Origin: Ignavibacteriales bacterium
GTDB taxonomy: Bacteria; Bacteroidota; Ignavibacteria; UBA10030
DNA length: 64,000 nt
Assembly: GCA_026390595.1 (NCBI GenBank)
Contig: JAPLFQ010000007.1
Span: forward strand, 101,157-165,156
Direction of reading: 5' to 3'
Made by a program: the position numbers and the translations under genes. Shown piece after piece: positions 27,017 through 36,674 of this stretch. The notes beneath the pieces were generated by a model. The model made no database searches, had not been told where the DNA came from, and saw only the letters and a program-made list of their open reading frames with translations. Each line of letters starts with the position of its first letter. The stretch's first letter is position 1.

Positions 27017-28093
27017 TCAAGACGAAGGTTTTCGCTTCTTAAGCTCTTGCATTGCGGTCTTGATCATTCGCCCAAATTGCTTGTCCTTCTTGCGTCTCTC
27101 GACGTAGGTCATCTCATGGAATTGGGATTCCTTGATCAATTTCAAATAACTCTGATACCGAGCCTCACCGAGAGAGCCACTCTGAACTGCACCGAGGATC
27201 GCACAACCGATTTCGACGGAGTGCGTACAATCATTGAACCGGCAGTGCTTCGAGAGTTCGTGAATATCAGAGAAACTGTCGTCTATACTTGCCCCGACAC
27301 CCATCAAACCCAGTTCCCTCATGCCTGGAGTGTCAACCAAGAGTGCGCCGCTGTTCAGGACTGTCATCTGACGGCGCGCCGTCGTATGCCTTCCCCTGCT
27401 GTCCTTTTCACGAACCGGACTTGTTTCAAATGCCTCGCAACCGAGAAGATGGTTTAGAAGTGTAGTTTTGCCCACACCCGAGGACCCAAGCAAGCAGTAT
27501 GTCTTTCCTTTTTTCAGAGCCTGCCTCACTATCTCGAGGCCCTTTTCAGTATTGTTGCTGCATGCGATGATCCTTGCATTGATTCGTGCATCCCGGATCT
27601 CTGACATCCGTTTCTCTAATTCCCCGGCGCTGACGAGATCGCTCTTGCTGAGCAGGATGACAGGCTCGACCCGGCCCTCATTGACCATCACGAGATATCT
27701 CTCCATTCGGCGAAGGTTGAAATTGAGATCGCACGATTGCATGATGAAGGCGACATCGATATTCGAAGCGATCATCTGGTATTCAACTTTATCACCGGCG
27801 GATTTGCGACGCAAGAAGGTTCTTCTTGGGAGTAGGTCGTGAATAATTGCAAGTGTGCCATCATTGTGGTACTGGACCAGGACCCAGTCCCCAACGCAGG
27901 GGAGATCTTGGCTTGATTCGACAGAAAAGAGGAGCCTGCCTGTAGGCTCCGCTTGAACTTCATTGTGCTCATTGCGAACGAGGTACCGGTCCCTGTCGAC
28001 TCTGGTGACGCGCGCGATAGTGCAGTCCGGTAACGCGAGCCCCCTACGTTTCTCTTCAAACCAATTATCAAATCCAAGATCTGCCAGATGCAT
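27017..28093 (-). CDS. rsgA: Ribosome small-subunit-dependent GTPase RsgA
   Basis: A 358-aa circularly permuted GTPase that helps 30S subunit maturation. Motifs appear in the permuted order G4-G1-G3: LLSKSDLV, GSSGVGKTTLLN and DTPGMRELGL. An N-terminal OB-fold precedes them, and a C-terminal zinc knuckle HCRFNDCTHSVEIGC follows. The start at 28093 (MHLADLGFDNWF) matches the usual N-terminus; the frame is open 28 codons further upstream. It lies 87 bases downstream of the Sel1-repeat gene on the same strand. Confidence 0.95.
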   Translation of the reverse strand: MHLADLGFDNWFEEKRRGLALPDCTIARVTRVDRDRYLVRNEHNEVQAEPTGRLLFSVESSQDLPCVGDWVLVQYHNDGTLAIIHDLLPRRTFLRRKSAGDKVEYQMIASNIDVAFIMQSCDLNFNLRRMERYLVMVNEGRVEPVILLSKSDLVSAGELEKRMSEIRDARINARIIACSNNTEKGLEIVRQALKKGKTYCLLGSSGVGKTTLLNHLLGCEAFETSPVREKDSRGRHTTARRQMTVLNSGALLVDTPGMRELGLMGVGASIDDSFSDIHELSKHCRFNDCTHSVEIGCAILGAVQSGSLGEARYQSYLKLIKESQFHEMTYVERRKKDKQFGRMIKTAMQELKKRKPSS

Positions 28094-28180
28094 TTGATGT
28101 CCTTGGTATCGACAGCAAACAATGGCCGTCGCCAATGGCACAGAACTAGAAGCTAACCGCCAACTGCCAGAAGCCAACAG

Positions 28181-29743
28181 CTACTCCAACTCGCCGATTT
28201 GAAACTCCTTGTCTTTCGGACGGATTTGATCATGAAGTCGTTTCAGTGCGTAGTACGCGTCCTGACTTCCCCGCTGGGCAGAGCTGCGGTACCATTTGAC
28301 CGCTTCCGGAAGTCTCTTTGCGACACCGGTGCCCGTTTCATAGCAGTACCCGAGCGCGACCTGAGCGAGAACCGCTCCCCTCTGAGCTGCCTGCTCGAGC
28401 TCGGCAATTGTTGCCGATAGTGTCTTCATGTTCTTTTCTGTTCGGACCGAGAGCGCAGCGATGCGAAGTCTCGCTTCGCGGCTTCCCAACGCAGATGCCT
28501 TCGCCCAGAGCACCATCGCCTGACGGCGGTCTTCCGGTACCCATCGGCCCGAGTAATAGCACAATCCGAGCTCGATCATGGCCTGTATGTGGTTCACAGA
28601 GGAAGCCCGCGTCAGGAATTCAAGCGCTTGCTTGTCTGTGATGAATCCTTCTTTCTGTGACATCAGATAATCGAGCTTCAATGCGTTCATTGCGGCCCAG
28701 GTAAACTCCGCATCCCCATCGTGCTGTCCTACCCGTGACTTGATCAACTCGAAGAACCCTTTCTGTTCGATCAAACGAGCGAGCAAGCCGGGAGCACGCG
28801 GCGAGGACATTCTAATTGCACGGATATAATACATCGCGGCCGTTACAGGATCTTTTGTAACGCCGATGCCGCGTTCATAGCTGCGCCCGAGGATCGTCAA
28901 CGCCTCCGGGCTTCCTTCTTCGGCTGATTCCCGAATGGCTCTCATGCCCGCTGTGTCAAGATCGAGCGCTTTCGTTGGTTCCTTGGATATGCCAAGCGCT
29001 CTTTTCAGCTGTGGTGTTGCTTCACGCAGAGCGTCCTTCAGAAGTGTCGCGTCGCTTTGCGTTGCGGTGTCGGCTTCTGCATCAAGAAACACAAAGCCGA
29101 GGGTCTGCTTCACGGGGGGCTTCTTCTTTGAAGAGGATGTGTCTTTTTTGGCGCTTTGATCTTCGTCCTTTTTTCCGAGCCCTCGCGCATCGAAATCAGC
29201 GACTGCTTCCTTGGCGGGAGCGTATCCGGCGTCCGCCGATTTCTTGAGCCACTTGTACGCTTCTTCCCAGTTGCGAGGTACGACAAGATTTTCCGTCATG
29301 AACATGCTCAGAATGTACTCGGCCTCGACCATTCCCTGCGTCGCTGCCGTCTTGAAAAGCTTATACGCGTCGAACGGATTCCACGGTAATCCCATGCCGT
29401 TGAATTCGAGTATGCCGAGGTTGTAGGCCGCATCGGCGGAATTCTGTTCTGCGGCGCGCTTGATCCAGAAAGCCCCCTTCAGAGTGTCGGCAACAACCCC
29501 TTCGCCAAGCAGATACCGAAGCCCCAACTCCTGTTGCGCCGCCACGTCGCCTGAGTACGCCTTGCGCTCAAGCATAAAAATGTGCATCAGGTTGTAATCG
29601 ATATCCGAACGCTTGAGTTGAGCAGAAGGGGAGGGATTGCGATAGTTCTTGTAGACAGGACTGTCGGATCGGTCCTGAGCCAGGATCCCAATCGAACCCA
29701 ATGAAATGAAGAGGGTGAGCAAAATAGCATTTTTCAACTGCAT
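28181..29743 (-). CDS. Exported Sel1-like repeat protein
   Basis: A 520-aa protein with a signal peptide (MQLKNAILLTLFISLGSIGILAQ). Most of it is Sel1/TPR-like helical repeats of about 36 residues (DAAYNLGILEFNGMGLPWNPFDAYKLFKTAA; ALTILGRSYERGIGVTKDPVTAAMYYIRAI; AQVALGYCYETGTGVAKRLPEAVKWYRSSA). These make a protein-binding solenoid. A Lys/Ser-rich linker lies in the middle (KKDTSSSKKKPPVK). The start at 29743 puts the signal peptide first. Function is likely as a periplasmic scaffold; partners are unknown. Confidence 0.85.
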   Translation of the reverse strand: MQLKNAILLTLFISLGSIGILAQDRSDSPVYKNYRNPSPSAQLKRSDIDYNLMHIFMLERKAYSGDVAAQQELGLRYLLGEGVVADTLKGAFWIKRAAEQNSADAAYNLGILEFNGMGLPWNPFDAYKLFKTAATQGMVEAEYILSMFMTENLVVPRNWEEAYKWLKKSADAGYAPAKEAVADFDARGLGKKDEDQSAKKDTSSSKKKPPVKQTLGFVFLDAEADTATQSDATLLKDALREATPQLKRALGISKEPTKALDLDTAGMRAIRESAEEGSPEALTILGRSYERGIGVTKDPVTAAMYYIRAIRMSSPRAPGLLARLIEQKGFFELIKSRVGQHDGDAEFTWAAMNALKLDYLMSQKEGFITDKQALEFLTRASSVNHIQAMIELGLCYYSGRWVPEDRRQAMVLWAKASALGSREARLRIAALSVRTEKNMKTLSATIAELEQAAQRGAVLAQVALGYCYETGTGVAKRLPEAVKWYRSSAQRGSQDAYYALKRLHDQIRPKDKEFQIGELE

Positions 29744-29820
29744 TCCTGGAATTGATTGAACGGCACTTGAATCAAATACGGCAACTCTTTGAACAAAATC
29801 AAATTGATGCTGTCCAAAAG

Positions 29821-29886
29821 GTTGGTCGACCTGCCCGCCATTCATGTCCCATAAGGTCAGACGGGAAGGCCCTTTCGACCACGTTG
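29821..29886. repeat. Dispersed palindromic repeat TTGGTCGA...TCGACCA, copy 1
   Basis: A 66-base element whose ends are inverted (TTGGTCGA at 29822-29829 and TCGACCA at 29875-29881). By eye about 80% of its bases match the element at 48720-48785, including the block GGTCGACCTGCCCGCC. It lies in the leader of the Sel1-repeat gene. Confidence 0.6.
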
Positions 29887-29972
29887 AGTTTCACCAATAG
29901 TCAATATTTTAGATTCCCCAATGCAGCAGTGAGCTTTGATAGTACTTTTTGGACAGGCCTTGTGGCAGGAAC

Positions 29973-30007
29973 AAAAAAAACGGCCGTCACGGGCAGTGGC
30001 GGCCGTT
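29973..30007 (-). terminator. Rho-independent terminator of the efflux operon
   Basis: Read on the minus strand, AACGGCCG (30007-30000) pairs with CGGCCGTT (29986-29979), with an inner CAC/GTG pairing, and runs into eight T residues (29980-29973). It lies 72 bases after the RND gene stop and should end the TetR-TolC-MFP-RND message. Confidence 0.9.
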
Positions 30008-30078
30008 GTTCATTAGACGTATGACCTGACTAAAACTTGCCGAACCGAAACGTTAACACTCCCGATGGCCCGCTTAGA

Positions 30079-33000
30079 TCAGGGTTGCTGGAAGCCGGCG
30101 ATTGTCTCCGTTGATTCTCCGCGCAGTCGTTGCGGGACAACTCTTCGGACAAACGCTGGAAGCTTCACGCGCCATTCATCGACCTTGGTGTACATCACAG
30201 GTACGAGCACGAGCGTCAACAGAAGCGAGCTGATGAGCCCGCCGACGAGCACCCACGCGAGCCCCGATTTCCACTCTGCTCCGGCTTCGGAGCTCAGTGC
30301 GATCGGCAGCATACCGACCACCATAGAAACCGTGGTCATCAGGATTGGGCGTAACCTCGTCTGACCGGCTTCGATCAGTGCATCGTAGGTGCTCAACCCT
30401 TTCTCGGAACGCATCTGGTTCGCACGATCGACAAGGAGAATTGCGTTCTTGCCTACAAGTCCGACAAGCATAATGATGCCAAGAATCGAGAAAATACTTA
30501 GCGATTTCATCGTCAGCGCGAGCGCGAGCAAGGCTCCGATCATAGCCACCGGAATCGAGAACAGCACAACAAACGGATAGACGTACGAGTCGTACAACGC
30601 CACCATGATCAGGTACGTGAACAGAATGGCGGCGAGCAGCGCAAGGCCGAGGCTTCCGAACCCGTCTGCCTGGTTCTTCAGGTCGCCGAGATATGCGATG
30701 CTCATATTCGCAGGGATCAGGCTTCCCTGGCTGATCGCTTTTTGAATGTCTGCTCCGATGCTGCCGCTCGGGCGACCAACCGCCTGCGAAAACACTGTGA
30801 CGGAAAAGTTGCGGTCCTTGCGTTGCAGTTTAGAGGGGCCCGTCGATTGCGTGATGGTGGCGAACTGCGTCAACTCAATCAGCTGTCCCTTCCGGTTCGC
30901 GACCGTAAGACTTCCGACGTCGGATGTCTTCGATCTGTCAAATTCATCCAGCACGATCCGCAGATCATACTCATCATCCCCCTCACGATATTTCGAATCA
31001 TCGTCGCCGTTGAGCGCTATCCGCAGCGACGCACCGACCTCCGAGAGGGAAAGACCGAGCGCAGCCAGTTTCTGCCGGTCGATCTCGATGCGCGTTTCCG
31101 GTTTTCCTTCTTCCGACGAAAGGCGGACATCTGCCGTACCGGGGATGGTCTTGATAACATCGACGAGCCTCTGGGATGCTGCCCGGACTTCTTCGTAGTT
31201 CGTGCCGCTGACAGCGATCTGAATCGGCGTCTGGTTTGCGGTACCGAAGATTCCGATCGGGTTGACGCGCACCTTGACGCCCGGGATGTCAGAGGCTTTC
31301 AATTTGATTTCAGCGCCGACCTCATCTGTCGATCGCTTGCGCTCCTCGCGCGGAACCAGGGTGACGTTCAGTTCTGAACTATTGTTCGATGTCTGGCCGA
31401 CGAACCCTTCGCTGGAAACGCCGACATTGACAAACATCTTCTTCACCTCAGGCACGCCGGCGATGATCTTTTCGACCCGCTGTGTCACAAAGTTCGTGTT
31501 TTCGAATGTCGAACCCGGGGCCAGTTCGAGAGTGACGGTAAACTCACCGCGATCAGCAACGGCTATGAATTCCGAGCCGATGAAGCCAAGTGGCACCAAT
31601 GCAAAGGAGGCGACAAACATCGAGCCTGCCATCGCATACACTTTGCCCCTGTTCGCAAGTGCCCAGTGCAGGGTCTTCACGTACAGCGCGGCAAGCTTCT
31701 CGTACACTCCTTCGAACCAGAGAGCAAATGAGCCGAGTATGGAGTTCTTCGTCAGGTGCTCCAGCTTCGCAAACCGGGACGCCAGAAGGGGAGTCACGGT
31801 AAACGATACAAAGAGAGACATGAGTGTCGAGAACACAACAACCAGGGCGAATTCCCTCATGATGTTTCCGATAAGCCCCGAAACAAGAGAGAGGGGTAAG
31901 AAGACGACAACGTCAACGAGGGTGATCGACAATGCCGCGAAACCGATTTCATTCCGCCCTTTGAGGGCGGCGGACCTGCGTTCCTCGCCCATCTCAAGAT
32001 GGCGGTAGATGTTCTCGAGAACGACGATGGAGTCGTCAACGAGAATACCGACCACAAGCGAAAGGCCCAGCAGGGTCATCAGGTTGAGGGACATATCAAA
32101 CACATACATGGCGATGAACGTCGAAATCATTGACGCCGGAATGGCGATCATCACGATGACGGAGTTCCGGATGCTGTGTAAAAAGGCAAGCATGACAATG
32201 GCAACCAGCATGATCGCGAGGGCAAGGTCCTTTTTCACGCCGTTCGCCGCATCAAGCGTAAAGACGGATCCATCCTGCGCCACATCGAACTTGAGGCTGG
32301 CATCGGAGAATTTCTGCTCGAGCTTGGGCAGTGCGGCGCGGACGATCTTACTGACGTCCACGGCATTCGCATCATTCTGTTTCGAAATAAGGATGCCCAC
32401 CGAGGTGATGCCGTTGATGCGGCTGAGCGTTGCGTAGTCTTTTTGTCCATCCTGAACCTCGGCGATGTCAGAGAGCTTGATGTTGCCTCCCTGTTTCGAC
32501 TGGGCAACGACCAGATTGCGCAGGCTTTCAACTGAGCTGAATTTCCCTGCCAATCGCACGACATACTGCGTCCCATCCTCTTTCACCTTCCCCGTCGGAA
32601 AGTCAAGGTTCGACGACTTGATGACCTGTGCCACCTGGAGGAGGGAGAGCCCGTACGAGCGGAGCTTCAGCGCGTCGATATTGACCTTGATCTCCCGTTC
32701 GTCTCCACCCACAAGAGTCACCTGGGCGACGCCGTCGAGTTTCGAGAGCTCCGGCTGAACGCGGTTCTTGAGCAACTGATAGAACTCGCGGCTGCTCATC
32801 GAACCGGTTGCCCCCATACGGATAATCGGGCGCTCGTCGATCGCGAATTTGGAAATCGTCGGGGCTTTTGCGCCCGACGGAAGCTTCGAGACCACCTCGT
32901 TCACTTTGCGCTGTGCGTCCTGAAGCGCGAGGTTGACGTCGGCAGACTGCAGGAACTCGATGGTGACGAATGAGACTCCCTCAGCCGATGAAGCGTTGAC

Positions 33001-33237
33001 GGAAGAAATCTTGTCGAGTCCTGAAACCGCATCTTCGATGACCTTGGACACCGAGGTTTGAACCTCTGTCGGGGCCGCTCCCGGATAGACTGTCGCAATG
33101 GTAACGATAGGCGGTGAAATCTTCGGCAGCAGTTCGTACTTGAGCTGCCCGAAACTGAAGAGGCCCAGAACGCCGAACACCGTAAAAATCACGACAATCA
33201 GCGAAGGACGTTTGATTGCTAATTCAGTAAGCGTCAT
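30079..33237 (-). CDS. RND efflux transporter permease, AcrB/HAE1 type
   Basis: A 1052-aa inner-membrane proton-driven drug/solute exporter with the RND layout: N-terminal MTLTELAIKRPSLIVVIF helix, two large periplasmic loops and 12 helices. The proton relay is present: the Asp-Asp pair in GILVDDSIVVLENI (TM4) and Lys in LVGLVGKNAILLVDRAN (TM10). It would form a trimer with the adaptor and TolC proteins encoded upstream. A GAGGAG site precedes the ATG, 14 bases after the adaptor stop. A terminator follows the stop. Confidence 0.95.
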   Translation of the reverse strand: MTLTELAIKRPSLIVVIFTVFGVLGLFSFGQLKYELLPKISPPIVTIATVYPGAAPTEVQTSVSKVIEDAVSGLDKISSVNASSAEGVSFVTIEFLQSADVNLALQDAQRKVNEVVSKLPSGAKAPTISKFAIDERPIIRMGATGSMSSREFYQLLKNRVQPELSKLDGVAQVTLVGGDEREIKVNIDALKLRSYGLSLLQVAQVIKSSNLDFPTGKVKEDGTQYVVRLAGKFSSVESLRNLVVAQSKQGGNIKLSDIAEVQDGQKDYATLSRINGITSVGILISKQNDANAVDVSKIVRAALPKLEQKFSDASLKFDVAQDGSVFTLDAANGVKKDLALAIMLVAIVMLAFLHSIRNSVIVMIAIPASMISTFIAMYVFDMSLNLMTLLGLSLVVGILVDDSIVVLENIYRHLEMGEERRSAALKGRNEIGFAALSITLVDVVVFLPLSLVSGLIGNIMREFALVVVFSTLMSLFVSFTVTPLLASRFAKLEHLTKNSILGSFALWFEGVYEKLAALYVKTLHWALANRGKVYAMAGSMFVASFALVPLGFIGSEFIAVADRGEFTVTLELAPGSTFENTNFVTQRVEKIIAGVPEVKKMFVNVGVSSEGFVGQTSNNSSELNVTLVPREERKRSTDEVGAEIKLKASDIPGVKVRVNPIGIFGTANQTPIQIAVSGTNYEEVRAASQRLVDVIKTIPGTADVRLSSEEGKPETRIEIDRQKLAALGLSLSEVGASLRIALNGDDDSKYREGDDEYDLRIVLDEFDRSKTSDVGSLTVANRKGQLIELTQFATITQSTGPSKLQRKDRNFSVTVFSQAVGRPSGSIGADIQKAISQGSLIPANMSIAYLGDLKNQADGFGSLGLALLAAILFTYLIMVALYDSYVYPFVVLFSIPVAMIGALLALALTMKSLSIFSILGIIMLVGLVGKNAILLVDRANQMRSEKGLSTYDALIEAGQTRLRPILMTTVSMVVGMLPIALSSEAGAEWKSGLAWVLVGGLISSLLLTLVLVPVMYTKVDEWRVKLPAFVRRVVPQRLRGESTETIAGFQQP

Positions 33238-33251
33238 GTGTCATTCTCCTC

Positions 33252-34301
33252 TTATTTCAGCACCGTTACTGCGACGCTGTCTTTCAGGTTGTTCTGTCCG
33301 CTCATCACAATGGTTTCCGATTCCATGATTCCGTTCAGGACTTCGAGATTCGTGCCGACCTGTGCACCGACCACGATATTCCGCAGCCGCGCGATGCCGT
33401 TGTCAACAACGTACACCTGCGGTTTCTTTGTGCTGCCCACAAGCGCCTGGCGCGGTATTGTCACTGACTCATGATCTTTCACCGAGACAAGCGATACGCG
33501 CCCGAACATGCCTGCCTTTAACGGATGCCTGGCGCTGTTTGCCAGCACGACCTCAACGGGGTAGGTATGCGCATCGTCTGCCTTGGAGCTGATCGATGAT
33601 ACTTTCCCTTCGAATGTGATACCCGGATAGACGTCGGTCGCTACCTCAACCTTGTCGCCAGCCTTGATGCGAAACGCATCCTGCTCGGAGACGTTGAGCC
33701 TTACCTTCAACATCGAAATGTCAACCACATTCGCGATCGTATTGTTGGTCTGAATCATCGTGCCCACATCGACCTGCCGCGCACTGACGACTCCGGCGAT
33801 CGGTGTCTTGATCTTGGTATCGTTGAACTGACGGCGTGCCACGATATACTGCGCCTCTGCCGATTTGAACGCCAGACGCGCTCCCTCGAGCTGCGTGTCA
33901 GAGACCGAGCTGTCTTTGATCAGTGACTCGTAGCGTTCGAGGTCTTTCTTGGCCTTCTCGTAATTTACTTCGGTTGTCGCATATGCAGCCTTCTTGAGTT
34001 CATCATCAACTTCAACGATCGTCGCCCCTGCCTTCACGTAGTCGCCGATGCTGGCAAGAACCCGAATCACTTTGCCCTGTGTCTCCGACACAATCGCCAC
34101 GTCGCTATTCGCCGTGATCGTGCCGACGAGCGAAACGGACTCAGAGAGCCTTTCTTTGGTCACCTGAGCGACCGTAACAGGGAGAAAACGGACTACGTCT
34201 GGCTTCGACCGCGCCTGCATTTTGGTCCGGTTGTTCAGCAATATCGCAACCGTGAGAGCCAGGACTATCACGACTCCCGAAAACAACTTCATTTTCTTCA
34301 T
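33252..34301 (-). CDS. RND periplasmic adaptor (membrane fusion protein)
   Basis: A 349-aa adaptor with one N-terminal membrane segment (KLFSGVVIVLALTVAILL) and no lipobox Cys. The order of parts is the half lipoyl motif (GTITANSDVAIVSETQGKVIRVLASIGDYVKAGATIVEVDD), a short coiled-coil hairpin (ATTEVNYEKAKKDLERYESL...), the second lipoyl half (IKTPIAGVVSARQVDVG), then beta-barrel and membrane-proximal domains. It bridges the RND pump to TolC. An AAGGAG site precedes the start. Confidence 0.94.
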   Translation of the reverse strand: MKKMKLFSGVVIVLALTVAILLNNRTKMQARSKPDVVRFLPVTVAQVTKERLSESVSLVGTITANSDVAIVSETQGKVIRVLASIGDYVKAGATIVEVDDELKKAAYATTEVNYEKAKKDLERYESLIKDSSVSDTQLEGARLAFKSAEAQYIVARRQFNDTKIKTPIAGVVSARQVDVGTMIQTNNTIANVVDISMLKVRLNVSEQDAFRIKAGDKVEVATDVYPGITFEGKVSSISSKADDAHTYPVEVVLANSARHPLKAGMFGRVSLVSVKDHESVTIPRQALVGSTKKPQVYVVDNGIARLRNIVVGAQVGTNLEVLNGIMESETIVMSGQNNLKDSVAVTVLK

Positions 34302-34321
34302 AATGATCTCCTTAATGTAGA

Positions 34322-34415
34322 TAGCGTTCTTATACTCAGATACTTAAAATCTCAACTACTGTCTTACTCAACTACTCACATACTTAACTACTACATACTC
34401 ACTACTTCCAGTTCC
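34322..34415. repeat. Pyrimidine-rich quasi-repeat spacer (TACTCAACTACTCAC words)
   Basis: Between tolC-like and adaptor genes the sequence is made of degenerate units such as atacttaaaatctcaac, tactcaactactcac and tacttaactactacatactcac. Similar wording occurs at 7130-7165, 8285-8357 and 46303-46335. No gene is present. Confidence 0.45.
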
Positions 34416-35738
34416 TCATTCTCCAATGGATCGTTCCAGGCTGGCCTCAGCAAGCTCATAATCGGCAACAGCTTGCGCATAGTTGGTTTTGGCCTGGAGA
34501 AGCGCCACTTCTGAATCCAGGAGATCTGTGTTCAAGGCAAGCCCCTGCTTGAATTTCCCGCTTGTCACACGATAATTTTCCTCGGCCTGCCGCACACCCT
34601 GCTCGGCAACGCTGATGCGTTCTCTGGCGCGGGCAAGGTTGAGATAATCGCGTGTGACTTCGAGAGCAACCGCGTCGCGAAGTTGTCCCAAACCGTCTCT
34701 TGTCTGCTCAAGTTGTGCTTTCGCCTGGTCGGTCTGGCGAACTGTTGTTCCCCAATTCCACAAGTCCAGCGACACCGAAACACCCACATCCCACGTGTCC
34801 TTGAAAACGTCCTGCGTCGGGAATATCCGCTGATTGGGCCTGGCCGTCACGTAGTTACCGACGAGGTAGAGCTGAGGCCACCAGCCGGACTGGGCCAGCG
34901 AGACCGCGGCGTCGCTCGCCTGAACGCGATACTGCATCGATTTGATTTCCGGCCGACGTTCGTGCGCCTGGTTGATCAGCGCAGGCAGGGCGTCAAACAC
35001 CCGGTGCTCATGCATGAGGTCTGTCGTGAGCTGGACATCAGAATCCAGAGGCAATCCGATCACGTTATTGAGCATGATCCTCGCGAGCTGGACGTTGTTG
35101 TGGGCGTCGATCTGGCGCAAGCGAACATCGGAAAGCTGGACCTGTACTTTGAGGACCTCGTTGTTGGTGATCAGTCCCTGGCTCAGCCAGTTTTGGACAT
35201 CTTTCAGATGCGCTTTGACCTGGTCGACGTTCTCGTCGACCACCTTCTGGAGTTCGAATGATTTCGCCAGATTCCAGTAAGCACTCTTGACATTGAACGT
35301 GAGCGACGACTTGTCACTGTCGAATTCCTTTTGCGTTGCCTGCGCGGCAAAGTCAGCGATGTCTACGCTTCGCTGAAACTTGTAGCCCGTGAACAGAGGC
35401 TGCTGAACAGTGACACGCGCATTGAAGTTGTTGCTGATCGACGGTGAAAGCGTAATCGGTGCAGGCAAACTGGGCAGAGAAAACTGCGCAGCCGGAATGT
35501 CGCTCAGCTTTGTGTACCCTCCGTTGAATTTCACAGAGGGAAGCAGAATCGTGCCCACCTCGCCGGCTTTCGCGTCGGCGTATTGTACCTTCATGAGCGA
35601 TGCGTGGAGAGATTTGCTCTTGTCGAAGCTCAGCCGGACGGCGTCATCAAGACTGAGTTGGAGCTTCTGTTGGGCGGATCCGGTCTGTGCGCCTGCGAAG
35701 AGCGACAGCGTCAAAAGAAGATGGAGAAATCGTTTCAT
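34416..35738 (-). CDS. TolC-family outer membrane efflux protein
   Basis: A 440-aa protein with a signal peptide (residues 1-22, GSAQQ). It has the duplicated OEP domains of TolC: LSLDDAVRLSFDKSKSLHASLMKVQYADAK in the first half and LPALINQAHERRPEIKSMQYRVQASDAAVSLAQSGWWPQLYLVGNY in the second, with long coiled-coil segments (LEQTRDGLGQLRDAVALEVTRDYLNLARARERI). It makes the trimeric exit duct for the pump encoded with it. Confidence 0.94.
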   Translation of the reverse strand: MKRFLHLLLTLSLFAGAQTGSAQQKLQLSLDDAVRLSFDKSKSLHASLMKVQYADAKAGEVGTILLPSVKFNGGYTKLSDIPAAQFSLPSLPAPITLSPSISNNFNARVTVQQPLFTGYKFQRSVDIADFAAQATQKEFDSDKSSLTFNVKSAYWNLAKSFELQKVVDENVDQVKAHLKDVQNWLSQGLITNNEVLKVQVQLSDVRLRQIDAHNNVQLARIMLNNVIGLPLDSDVQLTTDLMHEHRVFDALPALINQAHERRPEIKSMQYRVQASDAAVSLAQSGWWPQLYLVGNYVTARPNQRIFPTQDVFKDTWDVGVSVSLDLWNWGTTVRQTDQAKAQLEQTRDGLGQLRDAVALEVTRDYLNLARARERISVAEQGVRQAEENYRVTSGKFKQGLALNTDLLDSEVALLQAKTNYAQAVADYELAEASLERSIGE

Positions 35739-35797
35739 AGGAGTCTTCGTGAATTGTTCTATGGTTGTGTTCTGGTTCAGACGATTGTGTAATGATT

Positions 35798-36451
35798 TTA
35801 TGCCGCTGTGGGAACAGGCGATGCGTTCGGTGAAACAAGCGGTTGCGTGTGCAATCGCAAGCGCGCTTCATCTGTAAGAATGCCGCGGAACATGACGCTG
35901 CTGACTGCTTCAATGATGTGAGAAATTGGCCGTTGGAGCCGGCCGAGCGATTCAGGTCTCAGTAATGCCTGGAATGCTGCGATGAACATCGCAGTGACGA
36001 TGGGTTCTTCGATGTCACTACGGAACATCGCTTCGCGGACGCCCTGTTGAATGACTTTCGAAACAACGGTGTGGATCTGCTGGTTCTGAAAGTCGTCAGT
36101 GCATTTGCAGACTCCGGGCGCGTGCTTCTGGAGGTCCATTCTGAAGTGCGGTGTCAACTGGCTGTGATGGGCCGCCGTGAGGTCGAGTATGCGTTTCAAC
36201 TTCTCTATGAAATCCATGGACTGGTTGTCGACGAGCGCATCGATCTGCGACGATAATTCCGATTGCAGTCCCCGGACCATATCCGAGGCAAGTTCCTCTT
36301 TGCTGGGAAAATGTGCATAGACGGTCTTCTTGCTCATCCCCAGTTCGGAGGCGATGTCGCTCATTGTCACCGTACTGAAACCAAACTGAAGGAAGTGCTC
36401 ACGAGCCTTCTCGAGGATTCTCGCACGAATTTCTGAGTCTGGAATGTTCAT
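35798..36451 (-). CDS. TetR/AcrR-family transcriptional regulator
   Basis: A 217-aa regulator. The N-terminal helix-turn-helix is clear (RARILEKAREHFLQFGFSTVTMSDIASELGMSKKTVYAHFPSKEELASDMV). The C-terminal ligand domain is unspecific. It is the first gene of the efflux operon, which suggests repression of its own promoter and release by a pump substrate. A 22-base palindrome at 36540-36561 is a candidate operator. Another inverted repeat (GAAACCC/GGGTTTC at 36473-36498) lies in the leader. Confidence 0.92.
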   Translation of the reverse strand: MNIPDSEIRARILEKAREHFLQFGFSTVTMSDIASELGMSKKTVYAHFPSKEELASDMVRGLQSELSSQIDALVDNQSMDFIEKLKRILDLTAAHHSQLTPHFRMDLQKHAPGVCKCTDDFQNQQIHTVVSKVIQQGVREAMFRSDIEEPIVTAMFIAAFQALLRPESLGRLQRPISHIIEAVSSVMFRGILTDEARLRLHTQPLVSPNASPVPTAA

Positions 36452-36472
36452 TTGTCCCCTGGAAATTGTCTA

Positions 36473-36498
36473 GAAACCCTTCGGGTATCCCGGGTTTC
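36473..36498. promoter_or_regulatory. Inverted repeat in the tetR leader
   Basis: GAAACCC (36473-36479) and GGGTTTC (36492-36498) can pair, with a nested CCC-TTC-GGG. It lies 22 bases before the tetR start and could be a leader hairpin or a second operator half. Confidence 0.35.
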
Positions 36499-36539
36499 CT
36501 GTGTGATGCCGAGGAATCTCATTGAACTTGGTCATTTCC

Positions 36540-36561
36540 TAACCATTTCCAGAAATGATTA
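36540..36561. promoter_or_regulatory. Candidate TetR operator
   Basis: TAACCATTTC-CA-GAAATGATTA is a palindrome with 10-base arms and one mismatch, 89 bases before the tetR start. Its size and position fit a TetR-dimer site. It is proposed from symmetry alone. Confidence 0.4.
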
Positions 36562-36674
36562 GTTCCGAAACCGCGCAGGTTTCTTGAGTTCCTTTGGGAG
36601 ACGTTGAAATCGCTTGATTCTGAAGGGGGTTGTGGCCGGAGGCAGGCTACAGAAGTGGAACTTTCTGGGACAAA

